Below are positions 35,904 through 44,308 of a DNA stretch of 64,000 nucleotides, piece by piece; positions within the stretch are counted from its first letter, which is position 1, and each line of letters begins with the position of its first letter. The position numbers and the translations under genes are program-made. This stretch comes from RYN-230 sp963837515 (GTDB lineage: Bacteria > Actinomycetota > Actinomycetes > Streptosporangiales > Streptosporangiaceae). The notes under the pieces were generated by a model. The model worked only from the letters and a program-made list of their open reading frames with translations. It ran no database searches and was not told the DNA's origin. The DNA lies in assembly GCA_963837515.1 (NCBI GenBank), contig CAWINT010000006.1, forward strand, positions 62,001-126,000, read 5' to 3'.

Positions 35904-36422
35904 TCAGCCCAGCAGGCGCCGGCCGACGAAGACGCCGAGGTCCTCCCGGTACAGCTCCAGGCCTACGCCGTTCGGGTCGCGGAAGTACATGCTCTCCTCC
36001 ACGCCCCGGTCCGGGCCAAGGTACTCGACGCCCGCGTCGTCGAGCTTCTTCCGGGCCGCGTCGTACTGCTCCTGGGAGATGGAGATCGCGATGTGCTGGA
36101 TGGCCCCGATGGTCTCCTGGAACGGCGGGTGATCATGCCCGGGGAAGTCGAAGAAGCCGAGCAGGTTGCCGTTCCCGACGTCGAAGAAGAAGTGGCTGGA
36201 GCCCGCATAGTCCCGGTTCTCCACCAGCTCGACCAGCGGGAATCCGAGGAACTCCTGGTAAAACTGGATGGTCTCCTCGACATCCCGGCAGATCAGGGCG
36301 ACATGGTGGAAACCGGCCACCGTCGTGGGCGGCCGCTCCGTCACCGGGCGCAGGTAGCGCTGCCGCAGCTCCTCCCGGCGTGCGCGGACCTTCTCCAGCT
36401 CGGCTCCCGTGGGCTGTGGCAT
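35904..36422 (-). CDS. VOC (glyoxalase/dioxygenase) superfamily protein
   Basis: 172 residues, ATG 36422 with GGGAGG upstream. One vicinal-oxygen-chelate domain after a basic N-terminal helix: FHHVALICRDVEETIQFYQE, FFFDVGNGNLLGFFDFP, IQHIAISISQEQYDAAR, FRDPNGVGLELYRED. Candidate metal ligands are the His in HHVAL, the His in QHIAI and the Glu in LELYRE. Could be a ring-cleavage dioxygenase or a lyase; no substrate is implied by the neighbours. Confidence 0.78.
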   Translation of the reverse strand: MPQPTGAELEKVRARREELRQRYLRPVTERPPTTVAGFHHVALICRDVEETIQFYQEFLGFPLVELVENRDYAGSSHFFFDVGNGNLLGFFDFPGHDHPPFQETIGAIQHIAISISQEQYDAARKKLDDAGVEYLGPDRGVEESMYFRDPNGVGLELYREDLGVFVGRRLLG

Positions 36423-36582
36423 GACCGGCCTCCCTGTTGCTCGCCCGGCCGGGTGCCGCCCGCGGCCCCGGCCCAGCCTCAGGCTAACGCAGTGCACCGT
36501 CCCGGCCCGGGGCCGCCAGCCCTGGCCGCCGTGCCCGCCAGCCCTGGCCGCCCGCGGCCCTGGCCGCGGCCACGCGGTCAGC

Positions 36583-37035
36583 TCAGCCCTCGTCCGCCGG
36601 GCCGGGGATCACGGCCACCGGGCACCGCGCGTGGTGGGTGACTTGCGTACTCACCGAGCCCATGATCAGCCGCTTGAACCCGCCGACCCCTCGGGCCCCG
36701 ACGACCAGCAGGTCGGCGTTCTCTGCCGCGTTGATCAGCTCGTCGGCGGCCAGCCCGCTGACCGCGCGCACGATAACCGCGGGGGCGGCCCCGCCGCGGC
36801 GGTCAAGAGCCTCGCCGACGAGCTGCTCGGCCGCCTTCTCCGTCTGCAGCCGGGCTTCTTCCTCGGCCGGGAAGAAGTCGGCAGGCGCGTAACCAGGACC
36901 GTAGATCCCGGTTACCAGCGGGCTCACCGTGAGCACAGTCAGTGGCTCGTTCCGGAACGCCGCCTCGTCCAGCGCCCAGTCCAGGGCGATGCGGGAGTGC
37001 GCTGAGCCGTCCACACCGACGATGATGCCTGGCAT
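36583..37035 (-). CDS. Universal stress protein (UspA family, ATP-binding type)
   Basis: 150 residues, single Usp domain: IIVGVDGSAHSRIALDWALD at the start and the ATP-binding signature GARGVGGFKRLIMGSVS near residue 117, ending HARCPVAVI. Such proteins are among the most numerous members of the mycobacterial DosR regulon. Divergent from the DosR-like gene, sharing a 285-bp intergenic region that contains a DosR-box-like site at 37143-37156. Confidence 0.9.
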   Translation of the reverse strand: MPGIIVGVDGSAHSRIALDWALDEAAFRNEPLTVLTVSPLVTGIYGPGYAPADFFPAEEEARLQTEKAAEQLVGEALDRRGGAAPAVIVRAVSGLAADELINAAENADLLVVGARGVGGFKRLIMGSVSTQVTHHARCPVAVIPGPADEG

Positions 37036-37142
37036 GTCAGTACCCCCTTGCCCACCTGGTGCCCAGCGAGCTGCGCGGCACTACCATGATCACGTTACGG
37101 TGCCGGGGCGGCGGGCGGCAGGGTCGCCTTTCCCCGATGCTG

Positions 37143-37156
37143 GGGACTTTCGCTCC
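37143..37156. promoter_or_regulatory. DosR-box-like site between usp and the DosR-like gene
   Basis: GGGACTTTCGCTCC: left half GGGAC exact, right half GCTCC with two differences from GTCCC. 107 bp from the usp start and 164 bp from the regulator start, so it could serve both. Confidence 0.5.
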
Positions 37157-37320
37157 AGCCCCCGGGATGCCCTGCTGCCAGGCACGCCGCTTGGCCGTTA
37201 GGCTGGATGCACCGGCGGGCCTGGGCCAGACCGGCGGGCCCGGGCCAGCCAGCCGAGAAAATCGGAATGCCGGCTGCCGGGCACAGCGGCCGGGTGGTGG
37301 AGCTGAGGAGCGGAACGCCG

Positions 37321-38019
37321 ATGAACGATCCAGCGGGAAACGGGACAAAGATTGCGGTCTTCCTGCTAGACGATCACGAGATCGTCCGGCGCGGCGTGCG
37401 TGACCTTCTCGAGGCCGAGGCCGATATCAGCGTGGTCGGTGAGGCGGGCACGGCGGCGTCCGCGCTGGCCCGGATCCCGGCCCTGAAGCCGGACGTGGCG
37501 ATTCTGGACGTGCGCCTGCCCGACGGCGACGGGGTCAGCGTCTGCCGGGAGATCCGCTCCAAGATGCCCCAGGTGGGGTGCTTGATGCTGACCTCGTTCA
37601 GCGATGACGAGGCGCTGTTCGACGCGATCATGGCGGGCGCGGCGGGCTACGTCCTCAAGCAGATCCACGGCACCGACCTGGTGGGCGCCGTGCGGACCAT
37701 CGCGTCCGGCCAGTCCCTGCTCGACCCGGAAGCGGCTAGCCGGGTGATGCGCCGGATGCGCGACCAGGCGGCCCGCACAGATCCACTGGCCGGCCTGACC
37801 GACCAGGAGCGCCGCATCCTGGAGCTCATCGGTGAGGGGCTGACCAACCGGCAGATCGGCGACCGCCTTTTCCTGGCCGAGAAGACCGTCAAGAACTATG
37901 TGTCGGCGCTCTTCGCCAAGCTCGGCATGCAGCGCCGCGCGCAGGCCGCCGCTTACGCCGCGCGCGTCTTCGAAGAGCACGAGCCCGATCAGACAGGGCG
38001 GCTGCACCGGGGCAACTGA
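37321..38019 (+). CDS. DosR/DevR-like NarL-family response regulator
   Basis: 232 residues from ATG 37321 (GAGGAG upstream). Receiver domain with acidic pair DD at 17-18, phospho-acceptor Asp63 (ILDVRLPDGDG), the switch T/S in LMLTSF and Lys in YVLKQI. The C-terminal LuxR-type HTH (LTDQERRILELIGEGLTNRQ, LAEKTVKNYVSALFAKLGMQ) is almost the same as the DosR DNA-binding helix pair; the LAEKTVKNYV recognition helix is the part that contacts the DosR box. It probably activates the island's hypoxia/NO genes after phosphorylation by the convergent sensor kinase. Confidence 0.9.
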   Translation: MNDPAGNGTKIAVFLLDDHEIVRRGVRDLLEAEADISVVGEAGTAASALARIPALKPDVAILDVRLPDGDGVSVCREIRSKMPQVGCLMLTSFSDDEALFDAIMAGAAGYVLKQIHGTDLVGAVRTIASGQSLLDPEAASRVMRRMRDQAARTDPLAGLTDQERRILELIGEGLTNRQIGDRLFLAEKTVKNYVSALFAKLGMQRRAQAAAYAARVFEEHEPDQTGRLHRGN

Positions 38020-38028
38020 CCCCGGCCC

Positions 38029-38059
38029 ACGGTCCCGGGCCGCCCATGGCCGGGACCGT
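38029..38059. terminator. Hairpin between the convergent regulator and kinase genes
   Basis: ACGGTCCCGG (38029-38038) pairs with CCGGGACCGT (38050-38059), loop 11. It lies in the 39-bp gap between convergent stops and touches the kinase stop codon. Confidence 0.55.
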
Positions 38060-39759
38060 CAGTCCAGCGGAACCCGCCAGACCAGGGTGGTGCCGTGGCC
38101 CTGGGTGCTGTCCACCTCCAGCGTGCCGTCCAAGCCCGCTGCCCGCTTGGCCAGGTTGGCCAGGCCGCTGCGCCGGGTGGCAGGTCCCATCCCCCGGCCG
38201 TTGTCGGCCACCCGCAGCAGCAGTTCCGAACCCGCCTGCACGGTCACGTCCACCTGGGAGGCGGCGGCGTGCCGCGCGACGTTGGACAGGGCCTCCCGCA
38301 GCGCGCCGAGCATCTGCTCGGCGGCCTCGGCCGGGACGGCGTCGTCGAGCGGGCCGACCATGCGCAGCCCCGGCGCGAACCCGAGTGCGGGGGTCAGTTC
38401 GTCGGCAATCTGCAGGATCTGCGGGCGCAGGCCCTGCGGCTTGGCCTCACCCCGGGCCTGCAGCGAGAAGATCGCCGAGCGGATCTCCCGGATCGTCTCG
38501 TCCAGGGCATCGACGGCGCTGGCGACCCGGTCCGCCGCCTCGGGGCGGCCGAGCAGCGGCATCGCGCCCTGCAGCGACATGCCCGTCGCGTACAGCCGCT
38601 GGATGACCAGATCATGCAGGTCGCGGGCGATCCGGTCGCGGTCCTGCAAGATGGCCAGCCGCTCCGCGTCGCTGCGGTGCTCGGCCAGTTCCAGGGCCAG
38701 GGCGGCCTGCGCGGCGAAGGTGCGGACCATGTCCACCGCCTGGTGCGCCAGCGGCATGGCGCCGGGGTCCCGGCCCACGGTGAAGACGCCGCGGACGTCA
38801 CCGGGCGCGCCGAGTGGCAGGATGATCGCCGGCCCCAGCGGCATGTGCTGCCGGGCCGCGCCGGCCACCCGCTCGTCGTGGCCGAAGTCGGCCACGACGA
38901 CGGCCTCGCCGCTGGACATCACCTGCCCGGAAAGCGAGGCGGTGACCGAGAGCACCAAGCCGAGGGCCTCTTCGGCCCCGGTCCCGGCGGCGTGCTGGAT
39001 GACCAGTTGCTGGCGGTCCGGGGTGGGCACCGCCAGCGCCACCAGGTCCGCGCCGGACATCTCCAGCGCCTGCCGGGTCACGATCTGGAGCACTTCGCCG
39101 GGGGCCACCCCGGACAGCAGCCGCTGGCTGACCTCGCTGACCGCCCGCAGCCAGCGCTGCTGGCGCCGGGCCTCCTCGTAGAGCCGGGCATTGTCGATCG
39201 CGACCCCGGCGGCCGCGGCCAGCGCGACGAGCAGGGCCTCGTCCTCCTCATCGAAGTCGGTGCCGTCTTCCTTCTCGGTCAGGTAGAGGTTCCCGTAGAC
39301 CTCGTGCCGGACCCGGACCGGCACACCGAGGAAGGACCGCATCGGCGGGTGCCCCTCGGGGAAGCCGCTCGACTCAGGGCTGGACCCGAGGTCGGCCAGC
39401 CGCAGCGGCCGCGGCTCGTGGATCAGCGCGCCGAGCAGGCCGCGGCCTTCCGGCCAGTGATGGATGCCGGCGATCTGGTCCTCGGTCAGCCCGACCGGGA
39501 CGAACTCCACCAGGCGGCCGTCCTCGCCGACCACGCCGAGCGCCCCGTACCGGGCCCGGACCAGGGCGATGGCGGCCTCCACGATCTGCTTGAGCACCAT
39601 CTCCAGGTCTAGGTGGGCCCCGACCGCCACGACGGCCTCAAGCAGCGCGTACACCCGGTCCCGGGTGGCCAGAACCGTCGCCAGCCTGCTCTGCAACTCG
39701 TTGAGCAGGTCGTCGAGCCGCAGCTGAGGCAGCATCGGATGCGGTTCCGACGACTCCAC
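38059..39759 (-). CDS. DosS/DevS-like sensor histidine kinase (GAF-GAF-HisKA_3-HATPase)
   Basis: 566 residues from GTG 39759 (AAAGGA upstream; longer starts lack a site). GAF-A (about 30-175) contains ARYGALGVV and GFPEGHPPMRSFLGVPVRVR. His137 in the HPPM motif corresponds to the proximal haem ligand of mycobacterial DosS (His149 in DosS). GAF-B follows (about 200-350), then the dimerisation helix with phospho-acceptor His382 (RDLHDLVIQRLYATG) and ATPase boxes EALSNVARHA, DNGRGM and GLANLAKRA. Predicted to sense O2, NO or CO through haem and to phosphorylate the convergent DosR-like regulator. Confidence 0.88.
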   Translation of the reverse strand: MESSEPHPMLPQLRLDDLLNELQSRLATVLATRDRVYALLEAVVAVGAHLDLEMVLKQIVEAAIALVRARYGALGVVGEDGRLVEFVPVGLTEDQIAGIHHWPEGRGLLGALIHEPRPLRLADLGSSPESSGFPEGHPPMRSFLGVPVRVRHEVYGNLYLTEKEDGTDFDEEDEALLVALAAAAGVAIDNARLYEEARRQQRWLRAVSEVSQRLLSGVAPGEVLQIVTRQALEMSGADLVALAVPTPDRQQLVIQHAAGTGAEEALGLVLSVTASLSGQVMSSGEAVVVADFGHDERVAGAARQHMPLGPAIILPLGAPGDVRGVFTVGRDPGAMPLAHQAVDMVRTFAAQAALALELAEHRSDAERLAILQDRDRIARDLHDLVIQRLYATGMSLQGAMPLLGRPEAADRVASAVDALDETIREIRSAIFSLQARGEAKPQGLRPQILQIADELTPALGFAPGLRMVGPLDDAVPAEAAEQMLGALREALSNVARHAAASQVDVTVQAGSELLLRVADNGRGMGPATRRSGLANLAKRAAGLDGTLEVDSTQGHGTTLVWRVPLD

Positions 39760-39897
39760 GAGATTCCTTTCACGAGCCCATAGACTTGGCCTAACGGTAT
39801 CGCCCGGTCCGCCCCCTGTCTCTAGGGCCCTTACGGGGCGCCTCATTCATGGCCCAGGTCAGCGGGGGCCCTGCGGTCCGGCGCGGTTCGGCCAGAG

Positions 39898-40521
39898 GTG
39901 ATGATGGTGAGCGTGACGCGGACACCGGCGCGCTGGGCGGCAGCGCTCCGCCGCCGGCTGAGCCTGGATGCCAACCCGCTGCGCCGCCGAAGTGACCGGG
40001 CGGAGTCCTGGATCCGGCTGCTCCTGGTCGTCACCTTCCTGGTGGCCAGCCCGCTGGCCGCGCTCGGCCTGGGCCGGCTCACCGGCGATGTCTCGGCCCG
40101 CGCCGCCCGCGCCCAGGCGGCCAGCGAGCACCGGGTGACCGCCGTGGTGCTGACCGGGGTGTCCCGGGCCGCCGGAGACTCGCTGTACGGGCCGGCCGAG
40201 CTGGTCCGGGTGCGCGCCCGGTGGACCGCCCCGGACGGCCGGCCGCGCACCGGCCACGTCCTGGCCCCGGCCGGCAGCCAGGCCGGGCGGCGATTGCCGG
40301 TCTGGGTGAACGACACCGGCCGGCCGGTGTACCCGCCTATCGGGGCCGGGGAGATCACCAGCCGGGTGGTGGCGGTGGTCGCGCTCACCCCGGCGCTGCT
40401 CGGCATCCTGCTGCTCCTGGTCTTGGCGGTGACCCGGCAGGTGCTGGACCGGCGCCGGCTGGCGGGCTGGGCCGCGGAATGGTCCACGGTCGAGCCCCAG
40501 TGGACGAAGCGCGCCCCCTGA
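39898..40521 (+). CDS. Rv1733c-like two-helix membrane protein
   Basis: 207 residues, GTG 39898. An amphipathic basic N-terminus with NPLRRRSDRAESW, a first transmembrane helix (LLLVVTFLVASPLAALGLG), an extracytoplasmic domain of about 95 residues (VRARWTAPDGRPRTGHV, VWVNDTGRPVYPP), a second helix and a cytoplasmic end VEPQWTKR. This plan and the NPLxRxxDRxE motif match the Rv1733c family, a DosR-regulon membrane protein of unknown function in M. tuberculosis. Its presence here strengthens the dormancy-island reading. Confidence 0.75.
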   Translation: MMMVSVTRTPARWAAALRRRLSLDANPLRRRSDRAESWIRLLLVVTFLVASPLAALGLGRLTGDVSARAARAQAASEHRVTAVVLTGVSRAAGDSLYGPAELVRVRARWTAPDGRPRTGHVLAPAGSQAGRRLPVWVNDTGRPVYPPIGAGEITSRVVAVVALTPALLGILLLLVLAVTRQVLDRRRLAGWAAEWSTVEPQWTKRAP

Positions 40522-40558
40522 GGCGATTGTCTCCCGCCGGCCAAGGCCCATCCCATGG

Positions 40559-40572
40559 GTGACGGAAGTCCT
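40559..40572. promoter_or_regulatory. Weak DosR-box-like site
   Basis: GTGACGGAAGTCCT: one mismatch in each half relative to GGGAC-N4-GTCCC. 115 bp before the next start codon, a distance similar to the better sites nearby. Low confidence on its own. Confidence 0.3.
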
Positions 40573-40687
40573 TCTGCAGCCAGGCCCCGCGGCCCTGCCC
40601 GGCACCCGCCCCGCCGGGCGATTCTGCAGGGGAAGGATTTCACCGCTGGGCCACCGGGCCCGGTGCCCCAGAAGGAGGCAAAGAACA

Positions 40688-41278
40688 ATGCGCCGCAAGA
40701 CTTTTGACGTGCTGGTCAGCATCGGCGGGTTTGTCCTCGCCGGCGTGCTGCTGGTTGCGGGTGGCCTGCTCGTGTGGGGGTACTCGTTCGCCAACAACCA
40801 GGTGCACGAGCAGCTGGTCGCGCAGAAGATCGTCTTCCCGACCAAGAGCAACGCCGAGTTCAAGGCGCTGCCAGCCGCTGACCAGACGGCCATGGGCGCC
40901 TACGCCGGGCAGCCGCTGACCACCGGCGCGCAGGCCAAGACCTACGCCGACCACTTCATCGCCGTCCACCTGCGTGAGATGGGGGCCGGCAAGACCTACT
41001 CGCAGCTGTCCGCGGAGTCCCTGGCCCAGCCGAACAACACCAAGCTGACCGCGCTGGTGGCCACCGTGTTCAAGGGCACCACCCTGCGGTCGATGCTGCT
41101 GGAGGCCTACGGGTTCTGGATGTTCGGCCAGATCGCCCTGATCGCCGCGATCGTCTCCTTCGCCGGGGCCGCCATCCTGCTGGTCCTGTCCGCCCTCGGC
41201 CTGGTGCACGAGCACCGGGTGCCGACCGAGAAGGAAGTGTTCACCAAGGCAGTGCACGCGCAGAGCGCGACCGCCTGA
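40688..41278 (+). CDS. Conserved membrane protein, two helices with an extracytoplasmic loop, function unknown
   Basis: 196 residues from ATG 40688 (GGAGG 9 bp upstream). Helix 1: SIGGFVLAGVLLVAGGLLV. A loop of about 110 residues begins YSFANNQVHEQLVAQKIVFP and includes KTYADHFIAVHLREM. Helix 2: MFGQIALIAAIVSFAGAAIL, followed by VLSALGLVHEH and a short cytoplasmic end. The loop with alternating aromatic and His/Glu residues could bind a ligand, but no family is recognised. It lies between two members of the putative hypoxia regulon and ends at a strong terminator. Confidence 0.7.
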   Translation: MRRKTFDVLVSIGGFVLAGVLLVAGGLLVWGYSFANNQVHEQLVAQKIVFPTKSNAEFKALPAADQTAMGAYAGQPLTTGAQAKTYADHFIAVHLREMGAGKTYSQLSAESLAQPNNTKLTALVATVFKGTTLRSMLLEAYGFWMFGQIALIAAIVSFAGAAILLVLSALGLVHEHRVPTEKEVFTKAVHAQSATA

Positions 41279-41292
41279 GCGCCATCCGCACC

Positions 41293-41336
41293 GGCCCGGC
41301 CGGCCGCGACCAACATCGCGGCCGGCCGGGCCTTTT
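41293..41336 (+). terminator. Rho-independent terminator
   Basis: A 16-bp perfect GC stem (41293-41308 with 41317-41332), 8-base loop, followed directly by TTTT. The clearest intrinsic terminator of the window; it isolates the following cytochrome b gene as its own unit. Confidence 0.85.
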
Positions 41337-41393
41337 GCATCCCCGGCCAGTGGGGATACTCGAAGGCAACGGGCCCACCCGGGCCACCTAGCT

Positions 41394-41425
41394 ACCGCGC
41401 CACCGCGCCACCGCGCCACCGCGCC
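41394..41425 (+). repeat. 8-bp tandem repeat, 4 units
   Basis: Four ACCGCGCC units in the leader region upstream of the DosR-box-like site at 41455. Non-coding. Confidence 0.85.
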
Positions 41426-41454
41426 ACCGGGGCGCCGGGGTCACCGCGGCTGAC

Positions 41455-41468
41455 GGGACGAAGGTCCC
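41455..41468. promoter_or_regulatory. DosR box (perfect half-sites) upstream of cytochrome b
   Basis: GGGACGAAGGTCCC: both five-base halves match the mycobacterial DosR-box core exactly, spacing 4. It lies 94 bp before ATG 41563, in an otherwise gene-free region after a strong terminator. Best candidate site in the window for the DosR-like regulator. Confidence 0.65.
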
Positions 41469-41562
41469 ACGACGCCGTGACCGACATCCCTGCCAACCGC
41501 CCCCATCCTGGTTCATTCTGAGGCGGTTCCCTTAGTTCCCAGGCCTGCGCTAGGAGACGTCC

Positions 41563-43437
41563 ATGAAAGCGTCCGTCGACATAGCATCGGCACCCATTAA
41601 TCTTGACCAGCCTGGTTCGTACCTGCACGGGTGGATCATCACCGTGTCAGTGGCCAATCTGGCTCTCATCCTGGTAATGGTGGTCATCTTCGGGCTGGCG
41701 CTCCTGCTGCCTTTCCCCCGGGCCCGGACCTATCCGCCAGCCCCTGCGGAGGCCGGGCCAGCGGGCCCGGATGTGTCCGCCTACGCCGGGGCGGACGAGG
41801 ACCACGACATGTGGACCAACAAGGTCCGCCGGTTCGCCACCCGCATCCTGCCGCCCGGCAAGCTGCTCCCGGACCGCCAGCCCGCCTACGTAGCCTCCTG
41901 GATCTACGTGTTCGGCGTCGCCAGCCTGGTCGCCTTCGTTATCGCCTGCGCGTCAGGCTTCGCCCTCGCCCTCGGCGGCCCGGACTGGTGGCGCTACAAC
42001 TCGGTTGGCCACTTCTTCAACAGCTTGCACCTGTGGAGCATCGAGCTTTTCATGGCGCTGCTCGTCATCCACCTGTGGGGCAAGTTCTGGATGGCCGCGT
42101 GGCGCGGGAAGCGGGCCTGGACCTGGATCACCGGGGTGGTCGCATTCATGGCCTCGGTCGTGGAGTGCTTCACCGGTTACCTCTCCCAGCAGAACTTCGA
42201 CTCGCAGTGGATTTCCACCAGCGCCAAGGATGCCTTCAACTCCGCGGGCATCGGTGCCATCTGGAACGCGATGAACTTCGGCCAGATGCTGATGTGGCAC
42301 ATCGTGCTGGTGCCGATCGCGCTGACCGCGATCATCGGCGCGCACGTGCTGCTGGTCCGGGTGCGCGGCGTCGCCCACCCGCTGCCAGGCACCGTCAAGC
42401 TGCCCAGCCGGGGCAGCGCCCGGCAGCGCCGCCGTGCGCTGGCCGATGCGGACGCGGCCCCCTGGCGCGGCGCGACCCGCCGCTACGACATCCTCAAGGA
42501 GGGCACGATCGCCGGGGTGATCATCCTGGTGGTCACTTTTGCCCTGGCCGCGCTGCTGTCCTCGCCCAACGTGCCCGAACTGTCGGTGCAGAACTGGGCG
42601 AAGGTCGCCCCGGCCGACTTCCTGGCCACGGCGTCCACGGAGCTGAACGGAACCAGCGAGACGGCCACCTACGGCCCGCCGTACAACACCAACGGGGACC
42701 CGCAGAAGATCCTGTTCGCCCCGGCCAACATCTTCGGCGTGACCCAGCCGATCAACTCCGCGCGGGACTTCGTGCTCAGGCCGCTGTCCTCGGCTGCGGT
42801 GGGCAACGCACGGCTGGCCGCCGCGCTCGCCACCTACCGGGCCGCCTCCCCGGCCCAGCAGCTCAAGTGGGCCAACGCCTACGCCGACGCGGTCACCAAG
42901 GTGAAGTTCGTGAACGGGCAGCCGGTAGTGCCGGCCGCCGCGGACGGACCGGTGCCGGTCATGCTGGCCAACGAGCTGACGATGGCGCGCAGCGGCGCGC
43001 TGGACTCGGACCTGCTGGCCAACAACGCCTTCTACGGCACCGACTTCACCCGGCCACTGCTTTTCATCGAGGACGGCGCCTACTTCGCCAACCAGGCCAC
43101 GGCCATGCACCTCACCGGCGAGCAGTGGGGCGTGATGAACGAGACCGGCAGCTACCCCGGCCAGCCGTGGCTGTGGCTGTACACGCTCTGGTACCAGACC
43201 AGCTGGGGCAACTCCCCCAACGCCGACCTGATCGCGATCTACATGACCGGCCTGGCCACCATCCTGCTGCTGCTCGTGCCGTTCATCCCGGGCCTGCGGG
43301 ACATCCCGCGGCTGATCCCGGTCCACCGGCTGATCTGGCGCGGCTGGAAGGAAACGTCGGCGGACGGCACGCCACCGCCACCGCCCGCAACCGGTGAGAC
43401 CGGCCCGGTCGGCACCGCCACCGCCCGCAAGCCATGA
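41563..43437 (+). CDS. Orphan b6-type cytochrome b with an unassigned C-terminal domain
   Basis: 624 residues, ATG 41563 (GGAGACGTCC upstream). An N-terminal helix (LALILVMVVIFGLALLLPF) precedes the cytochrome b four-helix domain: His156 and His170 (SLHLWSIELFMALLVIHLWG) pair with His246 and His261 (LMWHIVLVPIALTAIIGAHV). Spacings of 14 and 15 match cytochrome b6. One further helix near 315-335 leads to about 200 non-membrane residues (315-540, SPNVPELSVQNWAKVAP onward) and a last helix near 575-595. No Rieske, cytochrome c or haem-copper gene is near. It may pass electrons from quinol to an unknown partner under hypoxia. DosR box upstream. Confidence 0.82.
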   Translation: MKASVDIASAPINLDQPGSYLHGWIITVSVANLALILVMVVIFGLALLLPFPRARTYPPAPAEAGPAGPDVSAYAGADEDHDMWTNKVRRFATRILPPGKLLPDRQPAYVASWIYVFGVASLVAFVIACASGFALALGGPDWWRYNSVGHFFNSLHLWSIELFMALLVIHLWGKFWMAAWRGKRAWTWITGVVAFMASVVECFTGYLSQQNFDSQWISTSAKDAFNSAGIGAIWNAMNFGQMLMWHIVLVPIALTAIIGAHVLLVRVRGVAHPLPGTVKLPSRGSARQRRRALADADAAPWRGATRRYDILKEGTIAGVIILVVTFALAALLSSPNVPELSVQNWAKVAPADFLATASTELNGTSETATYGPPYNTNGDPQKILFAPANIFGVTQPINSARDFVLRPLSSAAVGNARLAAALATYRAASPAQQLKWANAYADAVTKVKFVNGQPVVPAAADGPVPVMLANELTMARSGALDSDLLANNAFYGTDFTRPLLFIEDGAYFANQATAMHLTGEQWGVMNETGSYPGQPWLWLYTLWYQTSWGNSPNADLIAIYMTGLATILLLLVPFIPGLRDIPRLIPVHRLIWRGWKETSADGTPPPPPATGETGPVGTATARKP

Positions 43438-43440
43438 CCA

Positions 43441-43472
43441 GGAGGGCCGCCGCCGACCCGCGGCGGCCCTCC
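43441..43472 (+). terminator. Hairpin after cytochrome b
   Basis: GGAGGGCCGCCGC pairs with GCGGCGGCCCTCC, 13-bp perfect stem, loop 6, 3 bp after the stop codon. No T-run. Confidence 0.65.
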
Positions 43473-43698
43473 CTCAATCCCTGGCCCGGGCACTGCGACC
43501 CGGGCCGTCCGATGCCGCGGCCCGCAGGTACTTCACCGCAACGGCCAGCCACCCCGGCCTGCTGCGGGGGATGACACCCGTTGACCGGCCCGCAGCGCTG
43601 CGCCACGCTGTGAGCCTGGTTTTGACGGGCGGGGTGCCCCTGCCATAATTCCAGGGCGCCCATGATGTGGCCCAGCAGCGTGGCTACCTCTGTCATCC

Positions 43699-44169
43699 GT
43701 GGCAGCGGAGTCAAGCATGCTCGAAGATACCGCGGGCCGGATCGCGGCCATCGGCGCCGGATCCGCCGGTCACCGGCCCGATCACGCCCGGCACCTGGCC
43801 GAGGTCGGCCCGGTGCTCGCGCCGGACCGCGAAGTGGTGGAAAGCGCCCGGTTCCGGCTTTTGCCGTCGCCGTCGGCCATCCCCGGCCCGCGGGACCAGC
43901 GCTGCCTGGCCGACATCCTGGCGGTCAACGCGGTCATGCAGGGCACCCGGGCCGGCGCCCCGGCCGCTCCTGGCCTGCTCGACGTGGGGGCGGCCCTGGC
44001 CCTGCTGACCAACGTGCGCCGCCAACTCGACCGGCTGGAAGCCGACCTGCTGGGCGCCGCCCGGCAGCTGGACCTGAGCTGGGACCTCATCGGCGCGATC
44101 ATGGGCCTGCCAGCCGCGGCGGCCGAGGAACGGGTGCGGGTGCTCCGCGCCCGGCCGGATCCGCGGTGA
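43699..44169 (+). CDS. Small protein of unknown function with a C-terminal HTH-like helix pair
   Basis: 156 residues from GTG 43699; ATG 43717 is an alternative start. The N-terminal 100 residues are Ala/Pro/Arg-rich without known motif. The end, RRQLDRLEADLLGAARQLDL followed by SWDLIGAIMGLPAAAAEERV, resembles the helix-turn-helix seen in small actinobacterial proteins that follow the RLE-x-ALVxAAR-x-GxSWxxIA pattern. It might bind DNA. Alone, followed by a long hairpin. Confidence 0.5.
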   Translation: MAAESSMLEDTAGRIAAIGAGSAGHRPDHARHLAEVGPVLAPDREVVESARFRLLPSPSAIPGPRDQRCLADILAVNAVMQGTRAGAPAAPGLLDVGAALALLTNVRRQLDRLEADLLGAARQLDLSWDLIGAIMGLPAAAAEERVRVLRARPDPR

Positions 44170-44174
44170 GCCAG

Positions 44175-44218
44175 CCCTGGCCATGACGCCGTGATCGGGG
44201 GCGGCGTCATGGCCAGGG
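44175..44218. terminator. Long hairpin after the HTH-like gene
   Basis: A 16-bp perfect stem CCCTGGCCATGACGCC (44175-44190) with its complement at 44203-44218, loop 12. Begins 5 bp after the stop codon. No T-run. Confidence 0.7.
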
Positions 44219-44308
44219 TGGGGAACAGGTGTTTGAGCTCCGCTTTCAGCGGCAGGTAGAAGGCTCACCCGCCTGCGCACACCAGGCCAGGCGGATGGAG
44301 GTGGAACT

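Noticed and set aside
39825..39838. GGGCCCTTACGGGG as a further DosR-like box between the sensor kinase and the Rv1733c-like gene
   Set aside because: It does not fit GGGAC-N4-GTCCC: the left half is GGGCC and the right half is CGGGG, too many differences for a confident site.
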